A program made the translations under genes and the position numbers. DNA of 23,303 nt from CANJUD01 sp043750035 (GTDB lineage: Bacteria; Bacteroidota; Bacteroidia; UKL13-3): the NCBI GenBank assembly GCA_043750035.1, contig JAYVCI010000249.1:1-23303 (forward strand), read 5' to 3'. The notes under the pieces are model-generated. The model was not told the origin of the DNA. It did not search any database and saw only the letters and a list, made by a program, of their open reading frames with translations. Every line of letters begins with the position of its first letter. The first letter of the stretch is position 1. Shown one piece after another: positions 14,499 to 21,220 of the stretch.

Positions 14499-14517
14499 CT
14501 ATTTTTGAAATATCGAA

Positions 14518-14525
14518 CAAAACTA
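14518..14525 (-). promoter_or_regulatory. Promoter -7 box of msrC
   Basis: TAGTTTTG on the minus strand, exact TAnnTTTG, 19 bases before the ATG. The plus strand has GAAATTTG (14529-14536), one base off the consensus, a few bases before the divergent DUF4296 start. Confidence 0.55.
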
Positions 14526-14543
14526 AACGAAATTTGCACACCA

Positions 14544-14888
14544 ATGAAACTTGAAATTATTTTATTCATCATTCTAATTTTCGCATCGTGCGATACTGAA
14601 ACGGATGTGCCCAGTGATTTACTTCAACCCGAAAAAATGACCGAAGTAATGGAAGACATTTATCTAAGTGAAGGAATCGTGGCCAACAGCGGTAGTCAAG
14701 ACCGTTCAGCCGAACGCCAAATGGCCATCGACTATTATAGTGTGGTATATAAAAAACACAAAGTTGATTCAGCAGTCTTCCGCAAAACATTCGATTATTA
14801 TACCATGCACCCCAAACTGATGCAGCAAGTGAGTGACCAAGTGATAGAAAGATTGAGTAAGAAGAATTTGGAATTGTATAAAAAGTAA
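14544..14888 (+). CDS. DUF4296 lipoprotein, 114 aa
   Basis: Signal with lipobox (LIFAS-Cys16), then the DUF4296 pattern: LLQPEKMTEVMEDIYLSEGIV, a polar spacer, MAIDYYSVVYKKHKVDSAVFRKTFDYYTMHPKLM and a C-terminal helix. The family is nearly confined to Bacteroidota, is a small outer-membrane or periplasmic lipoprotein, and has no established function. ATG 14544 is used; the open frame extends upstream to 14178 but only through the msrC gene on the other strand. The stop runs directly into repeat A copy 3. Confidence 0.85.
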   Translation: MKLEIILFIILIFASCDTETDVPSDLLQPEKMTEVMEDIYLSEGIVANSGSQDRSAERQMAIDYYSVVYKKHKVDSAVFRKTFDYYTMHPKLMQQVSDQVIERLSKKNLELYKK

Positions 14889-14992
14889 ACAGTAGTCAGT
14901 AGTCAGTAGTCAGTAGTCAGTAATCAGTTGCTGACGCCGTCCCGATAGCTATCGAGGAGGCACTGACCACTGACTACTGTTTACTGACTACT
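14888..14992. repeat. Family A heptamer repeat, copy 3, with inserted CGATAGCTATCG palindrome
   Basis: The left arm is four CAGTAGT units in tandem followed by CAGTAAT and CAGTTGC. The core is GCTGACGCCG then CCCGATAGCTATCGAGG then AGGCACTGAC; the right arm is CACTGACTACTGTTTACTGACTACT. The flanking core is the same as in copy 2, so the palindromic segment looks inserted or exchanged. It begins at the stop of the DUF4296 gene and ends 6 bases before the next ATG. Confidence 0.87.
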
Positions 14993-14998
14993 AAAAAA

Positions 14999-15793
14999 AT
15001 GAAACACATTATATTATATCTTTTAATATTTGTTACTGCAAAGTTTTCGAGTGCACAAACTTTATCGTGTGAGGAGATGGAAATTAATTTAAGGAATGAA
15101 TATATGAAGATATTAGAGTTCCATGGAAAGAATAATTATGATTCTCTTGAAATACAAAACAAAACATTTTTAAAAACGTTGAATTTTTATACTCAATATT
15201 TTCCTGAGACTATAACCTATCCCTTCAAATCATTAACGGATAGTTTTGAATTTAATATTGTTTTATCTGAAGATAGTTTGTTTCGAATATATAATTGGAA
15301 TACTTGGACAGGAGGAACATGGTTTTCTTTTAAGTGCCTTTACCAATTTAAGAATAAAGGAGATATTTATTCATTATATTATGATGACAACGACAGTATT
15401 CATACTTTATCATATGGAGCGAGCTATAGTGAGATATTTACCTTAAAAGCAAATGATAAGATATACTACTTAGGCATTGAGGATGCGACATATTCTAGTA
15501 GAGATTGTAACCAATATATAAAAATATTTAGAATTGATAACGGGCTGCTTGATGATACTATAAAACTTATCAAAACAAAAACCAGAATCAGAAATCGCTT
15601 GGGTTTTAATTATGATTTTTTCAGTGTGGCAAATAGACCCGAAAGACCCGTAAAATTAATCTCCTACGACAGCCAAACAAAAACTATCAACATTCCCGTC
15701 GTATTAGAAAATGGCAAAGTCACCAACAAATTCATCCATTATAAATTCACCGGCCAGTATTTCGAAAAAGTAAATATAAAGAAACATAAATAA
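14999..15793 (+). CDS. Secreted protein of unknown function, 264 aa
   Basis: No family is recognised. The Sec signal peptide is MKHIILYLLIFVTAKFSSA with likely cleavage before Gln20. The mature part starts with a helical segment (about 24-60) and then is rich in beta-type, Tyr/Phe/Asp patterns (WNTWTGGTWFSFKCLYQF; YSLYYDDND), with two Cys (24 and about 113) and a third near 173. No repeat domain, lipobox or sorting tail is seen. Codons are AT-rich in the first two thirds and become richer in CCC/GTC near the end (15640-15780), an uneven composition of unclear meaning. It follows the repeat by 6 bases and has no visible promoter box. Confidence 0.75.
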   Translation: MKHIILYLLIFVTAKFSSAQTLSCEEMEINLRNEYMKILEFHGKNNYDSLEIQNKTFLKTLNFYTQYFPETITYPFKSLTDSFEFNIVLSEDSLFRIYNWNTWTGGTWFSFKCLYQFKNKGDIYSLYYDDNDSIHTLSYGASYSEIFTLKANDKIYYLGIEDATYSSRDCNQYIKIFRIDNGLLDDTIKLIKTKTRIRNRLGFNYDFFSVANRPERPVKLISYDSQTKTINIPVVLENGKVTNKFIHYKFTGQYFEKVNIKKHK

Positions 15794-15844
15794 TTTTTCA
15801 GTATTATTGTACCAAAATCAGCATTAAATAACAACCATAAAGCA

Positions 15845-15888
15845 AACGGCGTCAGCAACTGATTACTGACCACTGTTTACTGTCTACT
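15845..15888. repeat. Family A heptamer repeat, copy 4 (half element, inverted)
   Basis: CGGCGTCAGCAACTGATTACTGACCACTGTTTACTGTCTACT is the reverse complement of a left arm plus half core (TTGCTGACGCCG) of copy 3. The second arm is missing. It lies between two plus-strand genes and ends 18 bases before the EVE-domain ATG. Confidence 0.85.
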
Positions 15889-15906
15889 AAAAATATAAAA
15901 TATAAA

Positions 15907-16317
15907 ATGAACTATTGGCTCGTAAAATCAGAACCCAGCACTTATGCTTGGGAAAAATTGGTGAAAGAAAAAAAAGTAACCTGGGATGGTGTGCGAAACT
16001 ATGCAGCACGTAACAACCTGCAAGCTATGAAAAAAGGCGACTTGGTTTTATTTTATCACAGCAATGAAGGACTAAATATAGTAGGCATTGCCAAAGTACT
16101 CAAAGAACATTTCCCCGACCCAACAATTGACGATCCACGCTGGGTAGCCGTAGAGTTAGGCCCAAACAAAGCATTGAAAAAACCAGTAACTTTAGAAATG
16201 TGCAAAGCCGACAAAATACTATCTTCTATGGTATTTGTGAAGATCGGACGCTTGAGTGTATCGCCTGTTACACCAGAAGAATTTGACAGGGTGTTGGAAT
16301 TAAGCGGAACGAAATGA
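15907..16317 (+). CDS. EVE-domain protein, 136 aa
   Basis: The entire protein is one EVE domain: MNYWLVKSEPSTYAWE at the start, W.GVRNYAARNNLQAM, MKKGDLVLFYHS, then IVGIAKV, and PRWVAVEL. Bacterial EVE proteins and the eukaryotic THYN1 share this PUA-like fold, which binds modified bases in DNA or RNA in an aromatic cage; the natural ligand is unknown. The length is typical of the stand-alone form. Neighbours are a secreted protein and PyrR, giving no clear functional hint. Confidence 0.9.
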   Translation: MNYWLVKSEPSTYAWEKLVKEKKVTWDGVRNYAARNNLQAMKKGDLVLFYHSNEGLNIVGIAKVLKEHFPDPTIDDPRWVAVELGPNKALKKPVTLEMCKADKILSSMVFVKIGRLSVSPVTPEEFDRVLELSGTK

Positions 16318-16345
16318 TAGACAAAAGAATAAAGACAAAAGAATT

Positions 16346-16377
16346 GGTATCAAGTATCTAGTATCAGGTACCAAGAC
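16346..16377. repeat. Family D repeat (AGTATCAAGTATC units)
   Basis: TTGGTATC-AAGTATC-TAGTATC-AGGTACC-AAGA: four units of roughly AGTATC, with TTGGTA and TACCAA forming inverted ends. A single copy in the gap between the EVE gene and pyrR. Confidence 0.55.
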
Positions 16378-16421
16378 TATGTCGCTGTTCCCACGTTAAC
16401 TATATAAAACAATCTAATAAA

Positions 16422-16457
16422 TAATTCGTAATTCGTAATTTTTAATTCGTAATTTAA
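16422..16457. repeat. Family C arm repeat (AATTCGTAATT)
   Basis: TAATTCGTAATTCGTAATTTTTAATTCGTAATTTA: three AATTCGTAA units without the GC-rich core. It ends 7 bases before the pyrR ATG. Confidence 0.7.
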
Positions 16458-16464
16458 TATTCCC

Positions 16465-17001
16465 ATGAGACTTTTACTCGAACATAAACAAATAGAAATA
16501 ATCACCAACAGATTGTGTTATCAATTGTTGGAAAGCCCTTCTGACTTAGGTATTTTGGCTATAGTAGGTTTGCAGCCCAGGGGTGTATTATTTGCCAGAA
16601 AAGTACACCAAAACTTGGAACAGATTACAGGTCAAAAATTATATTATGGCGATTTGGATACTACCTTTTATAGAGATGATTTTAGACGTGGCAACGAGAT
16701 ACATAAAGCCAGCACCATGAATATAAATTTTAGTATGGAGGCACAACATGTGGTTTTGGTAGATGATGTATTATATACTGGTCGTTCAGTGAGAGCTGCT
16801 ATGGATGCGTTGAATGATTTTGGCCGCCCAGCAAAAGTAGAGCTCATGGTATTGATTGACCGCAGCTATAGCCGCCAACTCCCCATACAGCCCGATTATG
16901 TTGGATATGAAGTGGACTCGCGTGCCGATGATAAAGTAAAAGTGGAATGGGATGAAAGTGGAGAAGGTAAAATTTGGTTACTGAGTAACAGTAGTAACTA
17001 G
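16465..17001 (+). CDS. pyrR: PyrR-type bifunctional regulator / uracil phosphoribosyltransferase, 178 aa
   Basis: Type I PRTase fold with the PRPP-binding motif VVLVDDVLYTGRS at 96-108, preceded by the PyrR-specific VGLQPRGVLFA (34-44) and DTTFYRDDF (65-73). PyrR converts uracil and PRPP to UMP and, in many bacteria, controls pyrimidine genes by binding their mRNA leader. The length is typical (about 180). In many genomes it leads into pyrB; here it stands alone, with a minus-strand gene next, so it is not in a pyr operon. The other pyrimidine-related gene in the window is the half carB at 6926-8116. Confidence 0.9.
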   Translation: MRLLLEHKQIEIITNRLCYQLLESPSDLGILAIVGLQPRGVLFARKVHQNLEQITGQKLYYGDLDTTFYRDDFRRGNEIHKASTMNINFSMEAQHVVLVDDVLYTGRSVRAAMDALNDFGRPAKVELMVLIDRSYSRQLPIQPDYVGYEVDSRADDKVKVEWDESGEGKIWLLSNSSN

Positions 17002-17026
17002 ATATCGGTTCGAAATATTTGGACAT

Positions 17027-17060
17027 AAAAAAAGCTTCATAGATTTTATCTATGAAGCTT
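17027..17060 (-). terminator. Rho-independent terminator of the outer-membrane protein gene
   Basis: AAGCTTCATAGAT (17032-17044) pairs with ATCTATGAAGCTT (17048-17060), a 13-bp stem with a very short loop. On the minus strand it is followed by a run of seven T (17033-17027). On the plus strand no T-run follows, so termination of pyrR here would be weaker. Confidence 0.82.
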
Positions 17061-17083
17061 AATATATAGGTGTTAAAAACCAA

Positions 17084-17662
17084 TTAAAACTTAACCCCAA
17101 CATTAAATCCTGCCCTTACAGGTAAGGCCGCTTGGTATTCACTGGCAAACCCAACTTTAACGCCCTCTGAATTTTGTTGGGTAATTACAATTTGTGGCCC
17201 AATAAACATATCAAAATAAAACTTATTGCTTAAGGCCAATTGTTTACCAAAAAGGAAACCAAAAGAACCACCTGTAACGTTATTGGTTATTAAATTACCC
17301 CCATTACCAGTTCTATTATAACTATAATCATAGTCCATTGCTTGAAATTTACCAAACCTGGCATACCCCGATAAATAATAACCTGACATTGCAGCTTTGG
17401 TGGTGTCTAAATAAGTTCTGAACTCAGGGGTAATAATATAACCTTTTAATTCTGCTCCAAATAAATCGCTCTTGTTATACATATAGCTGGCATTTACAAG
17501 GAATGAATGTTGTTTGCTATAATTACGCTCATAGGTAAAACTATAAGACTGAACAAACATAGAACCGAAGTTCCATTTTAGCACATTAGAAGGTTGGAAA
17601 TTTGTTTGAGCGAATGTGCTGATGCTGCATAATAAAACAGCGATAGTGATTAATTTTTTCAT
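17084..17662 (-). CDS. Outer-membrane beta-barrel protein, 192 aa
   Basis: Signal peptide MKKLITIAVLLCSISTFA with cleavage before Gln19. The mature part is a series of about eight alternating amphipathic strands rich in Tyr, Phe and Gly (SFTYERNY, HSFLVNASYMYN, YYLSGYARFG, GGSFGFLFGK, FDMFIGPQI), ending in GFNVGVKF with the C-terminal Phe typical of outer-membrane barrels. It resembles the small DUF3575/OmpA-like-barrel group but is not assigned to a named family. It has a clear terminator, and upstream lies the region with clustered TTGCA motifs that also precedes the divergent lipoprotein gene. Confidence 0.8.
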   Translation of the reverse strand: MKKLITIAVLLCSISTFAQTNFQPSNVLKWNFGSMFVQSYSFTYERNYSKQHSFLVNASYMYNKSDLFGAELKGYIITPEFRTYLDTTKAAMSGYYLSGYARFGKFQAMDYDYSYNRTGNGGNLITNNVTGGSFGFLFGKQLALSNKFYFDMFIGPQIVITQQNSEGVKVGFASEYQAALPVRAGFNVGVKF

Positions 17663-18039
17663 AATTGAAATGTTTTTGTTTTAAATTGGTTAATGTTTTT
17701 TACGTTTTTTGTTGAGACGAAATTGCAGGGTTCATCCAGTCCGAAAATTGCAGCATTTGGAAATTTAAAATTTTATTCCTGCAATTTTTGCAAGTCGCTC
17801 AGATAATATGGGAACTTATTTGCAGAAATTGCAAATCCCAAGCAAGGATTACTCATTTGATTGCATAAACTGCAAAAGTGCAATTATGGAGATTGGGATA
17901 AATCCTAAGAAATCTAATTTAATTTTAAACTATTATTTTTAGCTTGAGAAAAGTTTCTAATTATAAGGTACATTTGTAATGTGGGAATCGGTATACAGTT
18001 AGTAAATCTTTATATCAAATACCATTTTATGTTAAAAAT
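17663..18039. other. 377-bp divergent intergenic region with a cluster of TTGCA/TGCAA motifs
   Basis: No ORF or RNA gene was recognised. Nine TTGCA or TGCAA pentamers lie between 17723 and 17883, several paired as inverted repeats (CTGCAATTTTTGCAAG at 17779-17794; TTTGCA-GAAAT-TGCAAA at 17819-17835; TGCAAAAGTGCA at 17871-17882). A rough count from base composition would give less than one. They could be sites of a dimeric regulator acting on both neighbours. The rest is AT-rich and holds the promoter at 17944-17976. Confidence 0.6.
17944..17976 (+). promoter_or_regulatory. Promoter of the 18040 lipoprotein gene
   Basis: TACATTTG (17969-17976) is an exact -7 match, with TTG (17944-17946) 22 bases upstream. 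The leader would be about 55-60 bases. Confidence 0.55.
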
Positions 18040-18735
18040 ATGAAACATCTATTATTGATTCTTATTTCAGCAATATTATTTATTTTGAGTTGTAATTCAA
18101 ATCAAGAAAATACGAACTCTGTGAATAAAACCAATAAATTCAATTCACCTTCTGACACACTTATTCCCAATATCTCCATTACCGAGCTTGACACATTGGA
18201 CAAAGGAAACACAAACTTTCTAAATTTATTTACTGAATATACTAGAGATTCTTTAAGTGTATTATCTCAGTATGGAGATGGAATTAAAAATACAGAATTT
18301 GAAGGCCGCCCCATTGGTCAATCTATGAGATACCTGTTTAATTCGAATGAATATACCAAAGACTATTTCGAATTTTACGCCTGTTTAAAATTCCGATTTA
18401 CTAACAATTTGGTGGGGCTTATCATTAGAACTCCAAGTGATGGAGCCAATGCATTGAGTTTATATTTGTATAACTTGGCTCAGGATAAACTCTCTTCAAA
18501 GGTAGGTTTAGGTGCTCAATTTGGTGATATAGGAGTGGCGTGGAAGGAGCATGCAACAATATATAATATAAATAGTAACCTAAAAATTATTATACAAAAA
18601 TTTAACCTTTATCATGATGAAAAAGACTACAGTAAATATATATCAACTGATAGTACCTTTATTTATCAAAAACTAAATGATAAATTAATCTTGATTAAAT
18701 CACAGCTAGACAAAAAAGATAGTGGTTCATACTAA
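18040..18735 (+). CDS. Lipoprotein of unknown function, 231 aa
   Basis: No family is recognised. The start MKHLLLILISAILFILS-Cys18 is a lipoprotein signal. After an Asn/Ser/Thr-rich linker (19-45) comes a mixed alpha/beta domain with stretches such as FEFYACLKFRFTNNLVGLIIRTP and ALSLYLYNL, and a charged C-terminal helix. The signal start resembles that of the 14999 product, but no similarity beyond the signal peptide is evident. It is convergent with the hydrolase gene: only 4 bases separate the stops. Confidence 0.75.
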   Translation: MKHLLLILISAILFILSCNSNQENTNSVNKTNKFNSPSDTLIPNISITELDTLDKGNTNFLNLFTEYTRDSLSVLSQYGDGIKNTEFEGRPIGQSMRYLFNSNEYTKDYFEFYACLKFRFTNNLVGLIIRTPSDGANALSLYLYNLAQDKLSSKVGLGAQFGDIGVAWKEHATIYNINSNLKIIIQKFNLYHDEKDYSKYISTDSTFIYQKLNDKLILIKSQLDKKDSGSY

Positions 18736-18739
18736 GAAT

Positions 18740-19501
18740 TTATTTCAAAAAAGAATTCACTACCTCATAAAATTCCTCTGGCTTATCCGCATGTAGCCAG
18801 TGTCCTGCATCTTCAATGGTTTCTAATATATAATTAGGAAATAATTTCTCTATCATATCCAAATCACTATCCAATATATACTTTGATTTACTTCCCCTAA
18901 TAAAAAGTGTGGGATCATAATAGGCACTTCCTTCAATTTCAATACTCATGTTATTATAATACATTTCTAAAACAGGCAAATTCATTTTCCAGATAAAATT
19001 TCCATTTTCATCGCGTGTTAAATTCTTCAACAAAAACTGTCGGGTAGAAAACTCTGGTAGGTCTTGTGCCATTAAATTATCTACTTCTGTGCGGGTTTGC
19101 AGCGTTTCCAAATTAATGCGATGCAATGCACTGAACACATCTTCGTGCCCACGTGGGTAAGCTTTGGGAGCAATATCAGCCACTACTAATTTTTCAACTC
19201 GTGATGAATTTTCCAACGCCATCAACATCCCCACTTTTCCACCCATCGAATGGCCTATTATATTCACTTTATTAATACCTTCATTGTCTAATGTTTCTAT
19301 AATATCATCCACCATCAATGGCAAACTGAACTTATCACTATGCGGAGATTTTCCATGATTCCTCATATCCATAACATATACTGAAAAATCCTTTGCATAC
19401 TGTTGAGCCAGCAAATGCCAATTATCGCCCATGCCCAAAAAACCATGTATAATAACTAATGGCGGGCCTTGGTTTCCGTATGTTCTAAAGTTTAATAGCA
19501 T
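18740..19501 (-). CDS. Alpha/beta hydrolase, YbfF-like esterase, 253 aa
   Basis: Complete alpha/beta-hydrolase fold: oxyanion segment HGFLGMGDNW (19-28), DMRNHGKSPHSD, nucleophile elbow GHSMGG with Ser85, and catalytic His234 in AGHWLHADKPEEF. The acid is probably an Asp near 209-215 (ILDSDLD). The HGFLG..DNW and RNHGKSPH patterns are those of the YbfF esterase branch, which cleaves short acyl esters or acyl-CoA; the true substrate is unknown. There is no signal peptide, so it is cytosolic. No clear promoter box was found upstream. Confidence 0.9.
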   Translation of the reverse strand: MLLNFRTYGNQGPPLVIIHGFLGMGDNWHLLAQQYAKDFSVYVMDMRNHGKSPHSDKFSLPLMVDDIIETLDNEGINKVNIIGHSMGGKVGMLMALENSSRVEKLVVADIAPKAYPRGHEDVFSALHRINLETLQTRTEVDNLMAQDLPEFSTRQFLLKNLTRDENGNFIWKMNLPVLEMYYNNMSIEIEGSAYYDPTLFIRGSKSKYILDSDLDMIEKLFPNYILETIEDAGHWLHADKPEEFYEVVNSFLK

Positions 19502-19628
19502 AGTATATAATAGTCGCCGCTGAGTTGCTGTTACCTGATTAGCCCCATCCAGCCTCCTCTGAGGGGTGGAGCATGATTGCGTTTTCTTTTTAGTCGTTTC
19601 TAATTTTTTAATAATTAGGCGTTAGCTT

Positions 19629-19779
19629 ATTCATCATTCATCATTATACTTCTACTTTCAGATTTAACAACTTCTCTTCTTGCCACCAAACAAAGTTGTC
19701 AAATTGCACTTTACAAATCAGGCATCAGCCCTCCCGATAGCTATCGGGACATCATTCATCACTTATAATTCATCATTGA
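19629..19779. repeat. Family B repeats with CCCGATAGCTATCGGGA core
   Basis: ATTCATCATTCATCATTA (19630-19647) and ATCATTCATCACTTATAATTCATCATTG (19751-19778) border a segment that includes the palindrome TCCCGATAGCTATCGGGA (19733-19750) directly before the second block. The gap between the 85-residue gene and the hydrolase (19502-19792) contains no ORF of its own; 19549-19573 also has a GC-rich imperfect inverted stretch (CCAGCCTCCTCTGAGGGGTGG). Confidence 0.7.
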
Positions 19780-19792
19780 CATCCCTCAATCC

Positions 19793-20050
19793 TCATAGTA
19801 AAAATAAACGATTCTGCGGTATTTCTCCTGTATAAATACAAGCCGTAGTTTCTATACCCTTTCTTAATGATGTAGCTTTGTATGCAAGTTCTCTTTTATC
19901 TTTACTTGCATATAATACTATCCCGCTAATTAGCTTACTCACTATAGAACCATTAATCTCCGGATCTGAGAGTTTTGGGTCACCTACCAATATCCATTGG
20001 TCAGGGTATTGTGAACGAATTTGGTCAATTGTAAGTGTTTGCATTTCCAT
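19793..20050 (-). CDS. Conserved small protein of unknown function, 85 aa
   Basis: One compact domain: TIDQIRSQYPDQWILVGDP, a short polar loop, GIVLYASKDKRELAYKA and a closing T.CIYTGEIPQNR. This resembles small proteins often found beside retropepsin-like aspartyl proteases in Bacteroidota and Cyanobacteria (from memory, not checked); no such protease is next to it here. No signal peptide or membrane segment. The ATG at 20050 is used; a second ATG lies two codons in. It has its own -7 box, TATATTTG at 20070-20077. Confidence 0.75.
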   Translation of the reverse strand: MEMQTLTIDQIRSQYPDQWILVGDPKLSDPEINGSIVSKLISGIVLYASKDKRELAYKATSLRKGIETTACIYTGEIPQNRLFLL

Positions 20051-20069
20051 GATTTTTTATTACTTAGTG

Positions 20070-20077
20070 CAAATATA
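20070..20077 (-). promoter_or_regulatory. Promoter -7 box of the 85-residue protein gene
   Basis: TATATTTG on the minus strand followed by CAC, exact TAnnTTTG, 19 bases before the ATG at 20050. The upstream DNA is nearly pure A/T with no TTG. Confidence 0.6.
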
Positions 20078-20121
20078 CTAAAAAAATAAATATTATTATA
20101 ATATAAAATCAAGCGTAAGCC

Positions 20122-20178
20122 AATTCATCATTAACCATTAAGCCGCAGGCATTAACCATTAATAATTAACAATTAATC
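20122..20178. repeat. Family B repeat with GCCGCAGGC core
   Basis: AATTCATCATTAACCATTAA, then the short GC-rich core GCCGCAGGC (20142-20150), then ATTAACCATTAATAATTAACAATTAATCATT. Same layout as the other elements: AT-rich unit arms around a GC core. It ends 4 bases from the djlA stop. Confidence 0.7.
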
Positions 20179-20182
20179 ATTA

Positions 20183-20941
20183 TTATACAATTCCTCTTTC
20201 CTTCTTCACACTCTCCCAAGCACCTTGCACCGATTTGAATTTTTCGTTGGCATCTTTTTGATATTGGTCTCCCAAATGTGCTACTTTATCGGGATGGTAT
20301 TTCAGTGCCATTTTACGATATGCTTTTTTGAGTTCATCATCGGTGGCCTCTGCAGTTGTTTCTAATATTTTATAGGCTGATGCGGTGTCTTTTACAAACA
20401 TCGCTTTGAGGCTATCAAAATCGGGTTGAGCTACGCCTAGCCACGAGGCAATATTACGTATCATTTCCAATTCTGAATTGTGTACCTGCCCATCGGCATT
20501 AGCCACACCAAAAAGCAAGTGAACCATTTGCACCCTGCTGGGATGGTCGGTATATTGTCTTATTTGCTGGCATACATCACGCACCGGAATTTCTTTTGCC
20601 ATCAAATCTTTTAGCAAATGCATCTGCTCTTGGGTATGCTCTTTCCCAAATTGGCGTTTGAAAAAATCCTTCACATAATCAAGCTCGCCCACTGTTACCT
20701 TGCCATCGGCTTTCATCACGGCTGCACAAAGCACCATGAGGCTTGCGGTAAAATCTGCATTTAAAGTTTGCCGCCCATATTGCTTATTGGTATTGGCACT
20801 GTTAGGATCATACTGGTTCATCGCTTCCGAATTATCGAACGCAGAGCCTAAAACAAATCCCAGCAATGCTCCCATTGGGCCGCCTAAAGCGAAGCCCAGT
20901 CCACCGCCGAGCCACTTAACATATTTTGTGTAATTTGACAA
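20183..20941 (-). CDS. djlA: DjlA-like co-chaperone: TerB-like domain plus J domain, 252 aa
   Basis: N-terminal Gly-rich membrane segment (about 10-36, GGGLGFALGGPMGALLGF), a TerB-like helical domain (about 60-180) with two acidic motifs (MKADGKVTVGELDYV; ANADGQVHNSELEMI), and a C-terminal J domain (188-250) with the HPD motif at 216-218 in YRKMALKYHPDKV. This order is that of DjlA, a membrane-anchored J protein that stimulates DnaK. No ATG fits: the first is inside the membrane segment. TTG 20941 is the likely true start and, unlike other TTGs here, it is not in a good -7 box. It is divergent from the ABC-2 operon. Confidence 0.87.
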   Translation of the reverse strand: MSNYTKYVKWLGGGLGFALGGPMGALLGFVLGSAFDNSEAMNQYDPNSANTNKQYGRQTLNADFTASLMVLCAAVMKADGKVTVGELDYVKDFFKRQFGKEHTQEQMHLLKDLMAKEIPVRDVCQQIRQYTDHPSRVQMVHLLFGVANADGQVHNSELEMIRNIASWLGVAQPDFDSLKAMFVKDTASAYKILETTAEATDDELKKAYRKMALKYHPDKVAHLGDQYQKDANEKFKSVQGAWESVKKERGIV

Positions 20942-20984
20942 AGTACTATATAGTTATTTTATATTGTATATTTTTAATTTTACA

Positions 20985-21062
20985 TTTTTCTCTTCCCAAT
21001 TTGTCATCCTGTCCCGATAGCTATCGGGATTATCGAAGGGCGGCAAATTGGGAAGAGAAAAA
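20985..21062. repeat. Perfect 19-bp inverted repeat enclosing a palindromic core
   Basis: TTTTTCTCTTCCCAATTTG (20985-21003) and CAAATTGGGAAGAGAAAAA (21044-21062) are exact reverse complements. The 40-base loop holds TCATCCTG, the 18-base palindrome TCCCGATAGCTATCGGGA (21012-21029) and TATCGAAGGGCGG. The palindrome is the same one found at 19733-19750 and, in variant form, 14939-14957. It lies between the divergent djlA and ABC genes. Confidence 0.9.
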
Positions 21063-21194
21063 TCAATCACAAGATTACAGCGATTTGAATACATATTAAA
21101 TACTTTGGCTGTTAAAAATTAAAATAATTGAGGTGAAGCATCGGATAAATTCTCTGCGGCGAATTAAAATACGCAACCTATCCAAAAAATATTG

Positions 21195-21202
21195 TATAAT
21201 TG
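21195..21202 (+). promoter_or_regulatory. Probable promoter -7 box of the ABC-2 operon
   Basis: TATAATTG differs from TAnnTTTG at one base and ends with the in-frame TTG (21200) that can be mistaken for a start. The ATG at 21221 is 18 bases further. Confidence 0.45.
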
Positions 21203-21220
21203 CCTCTCAAATACTCCATT

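Noticed and set aside
14178..14543. Upstream extension of the DUF4296 gene frame
   Set aside because: It runs through msrC on the other strand; the lipoprotein signal begins at ATG 14544.
14888..14930. Tandem CAGTAGT units considered as a CRISPR array
   Set aside because: Units are 7 bases and contiguous, with no spacers and no cas genes.
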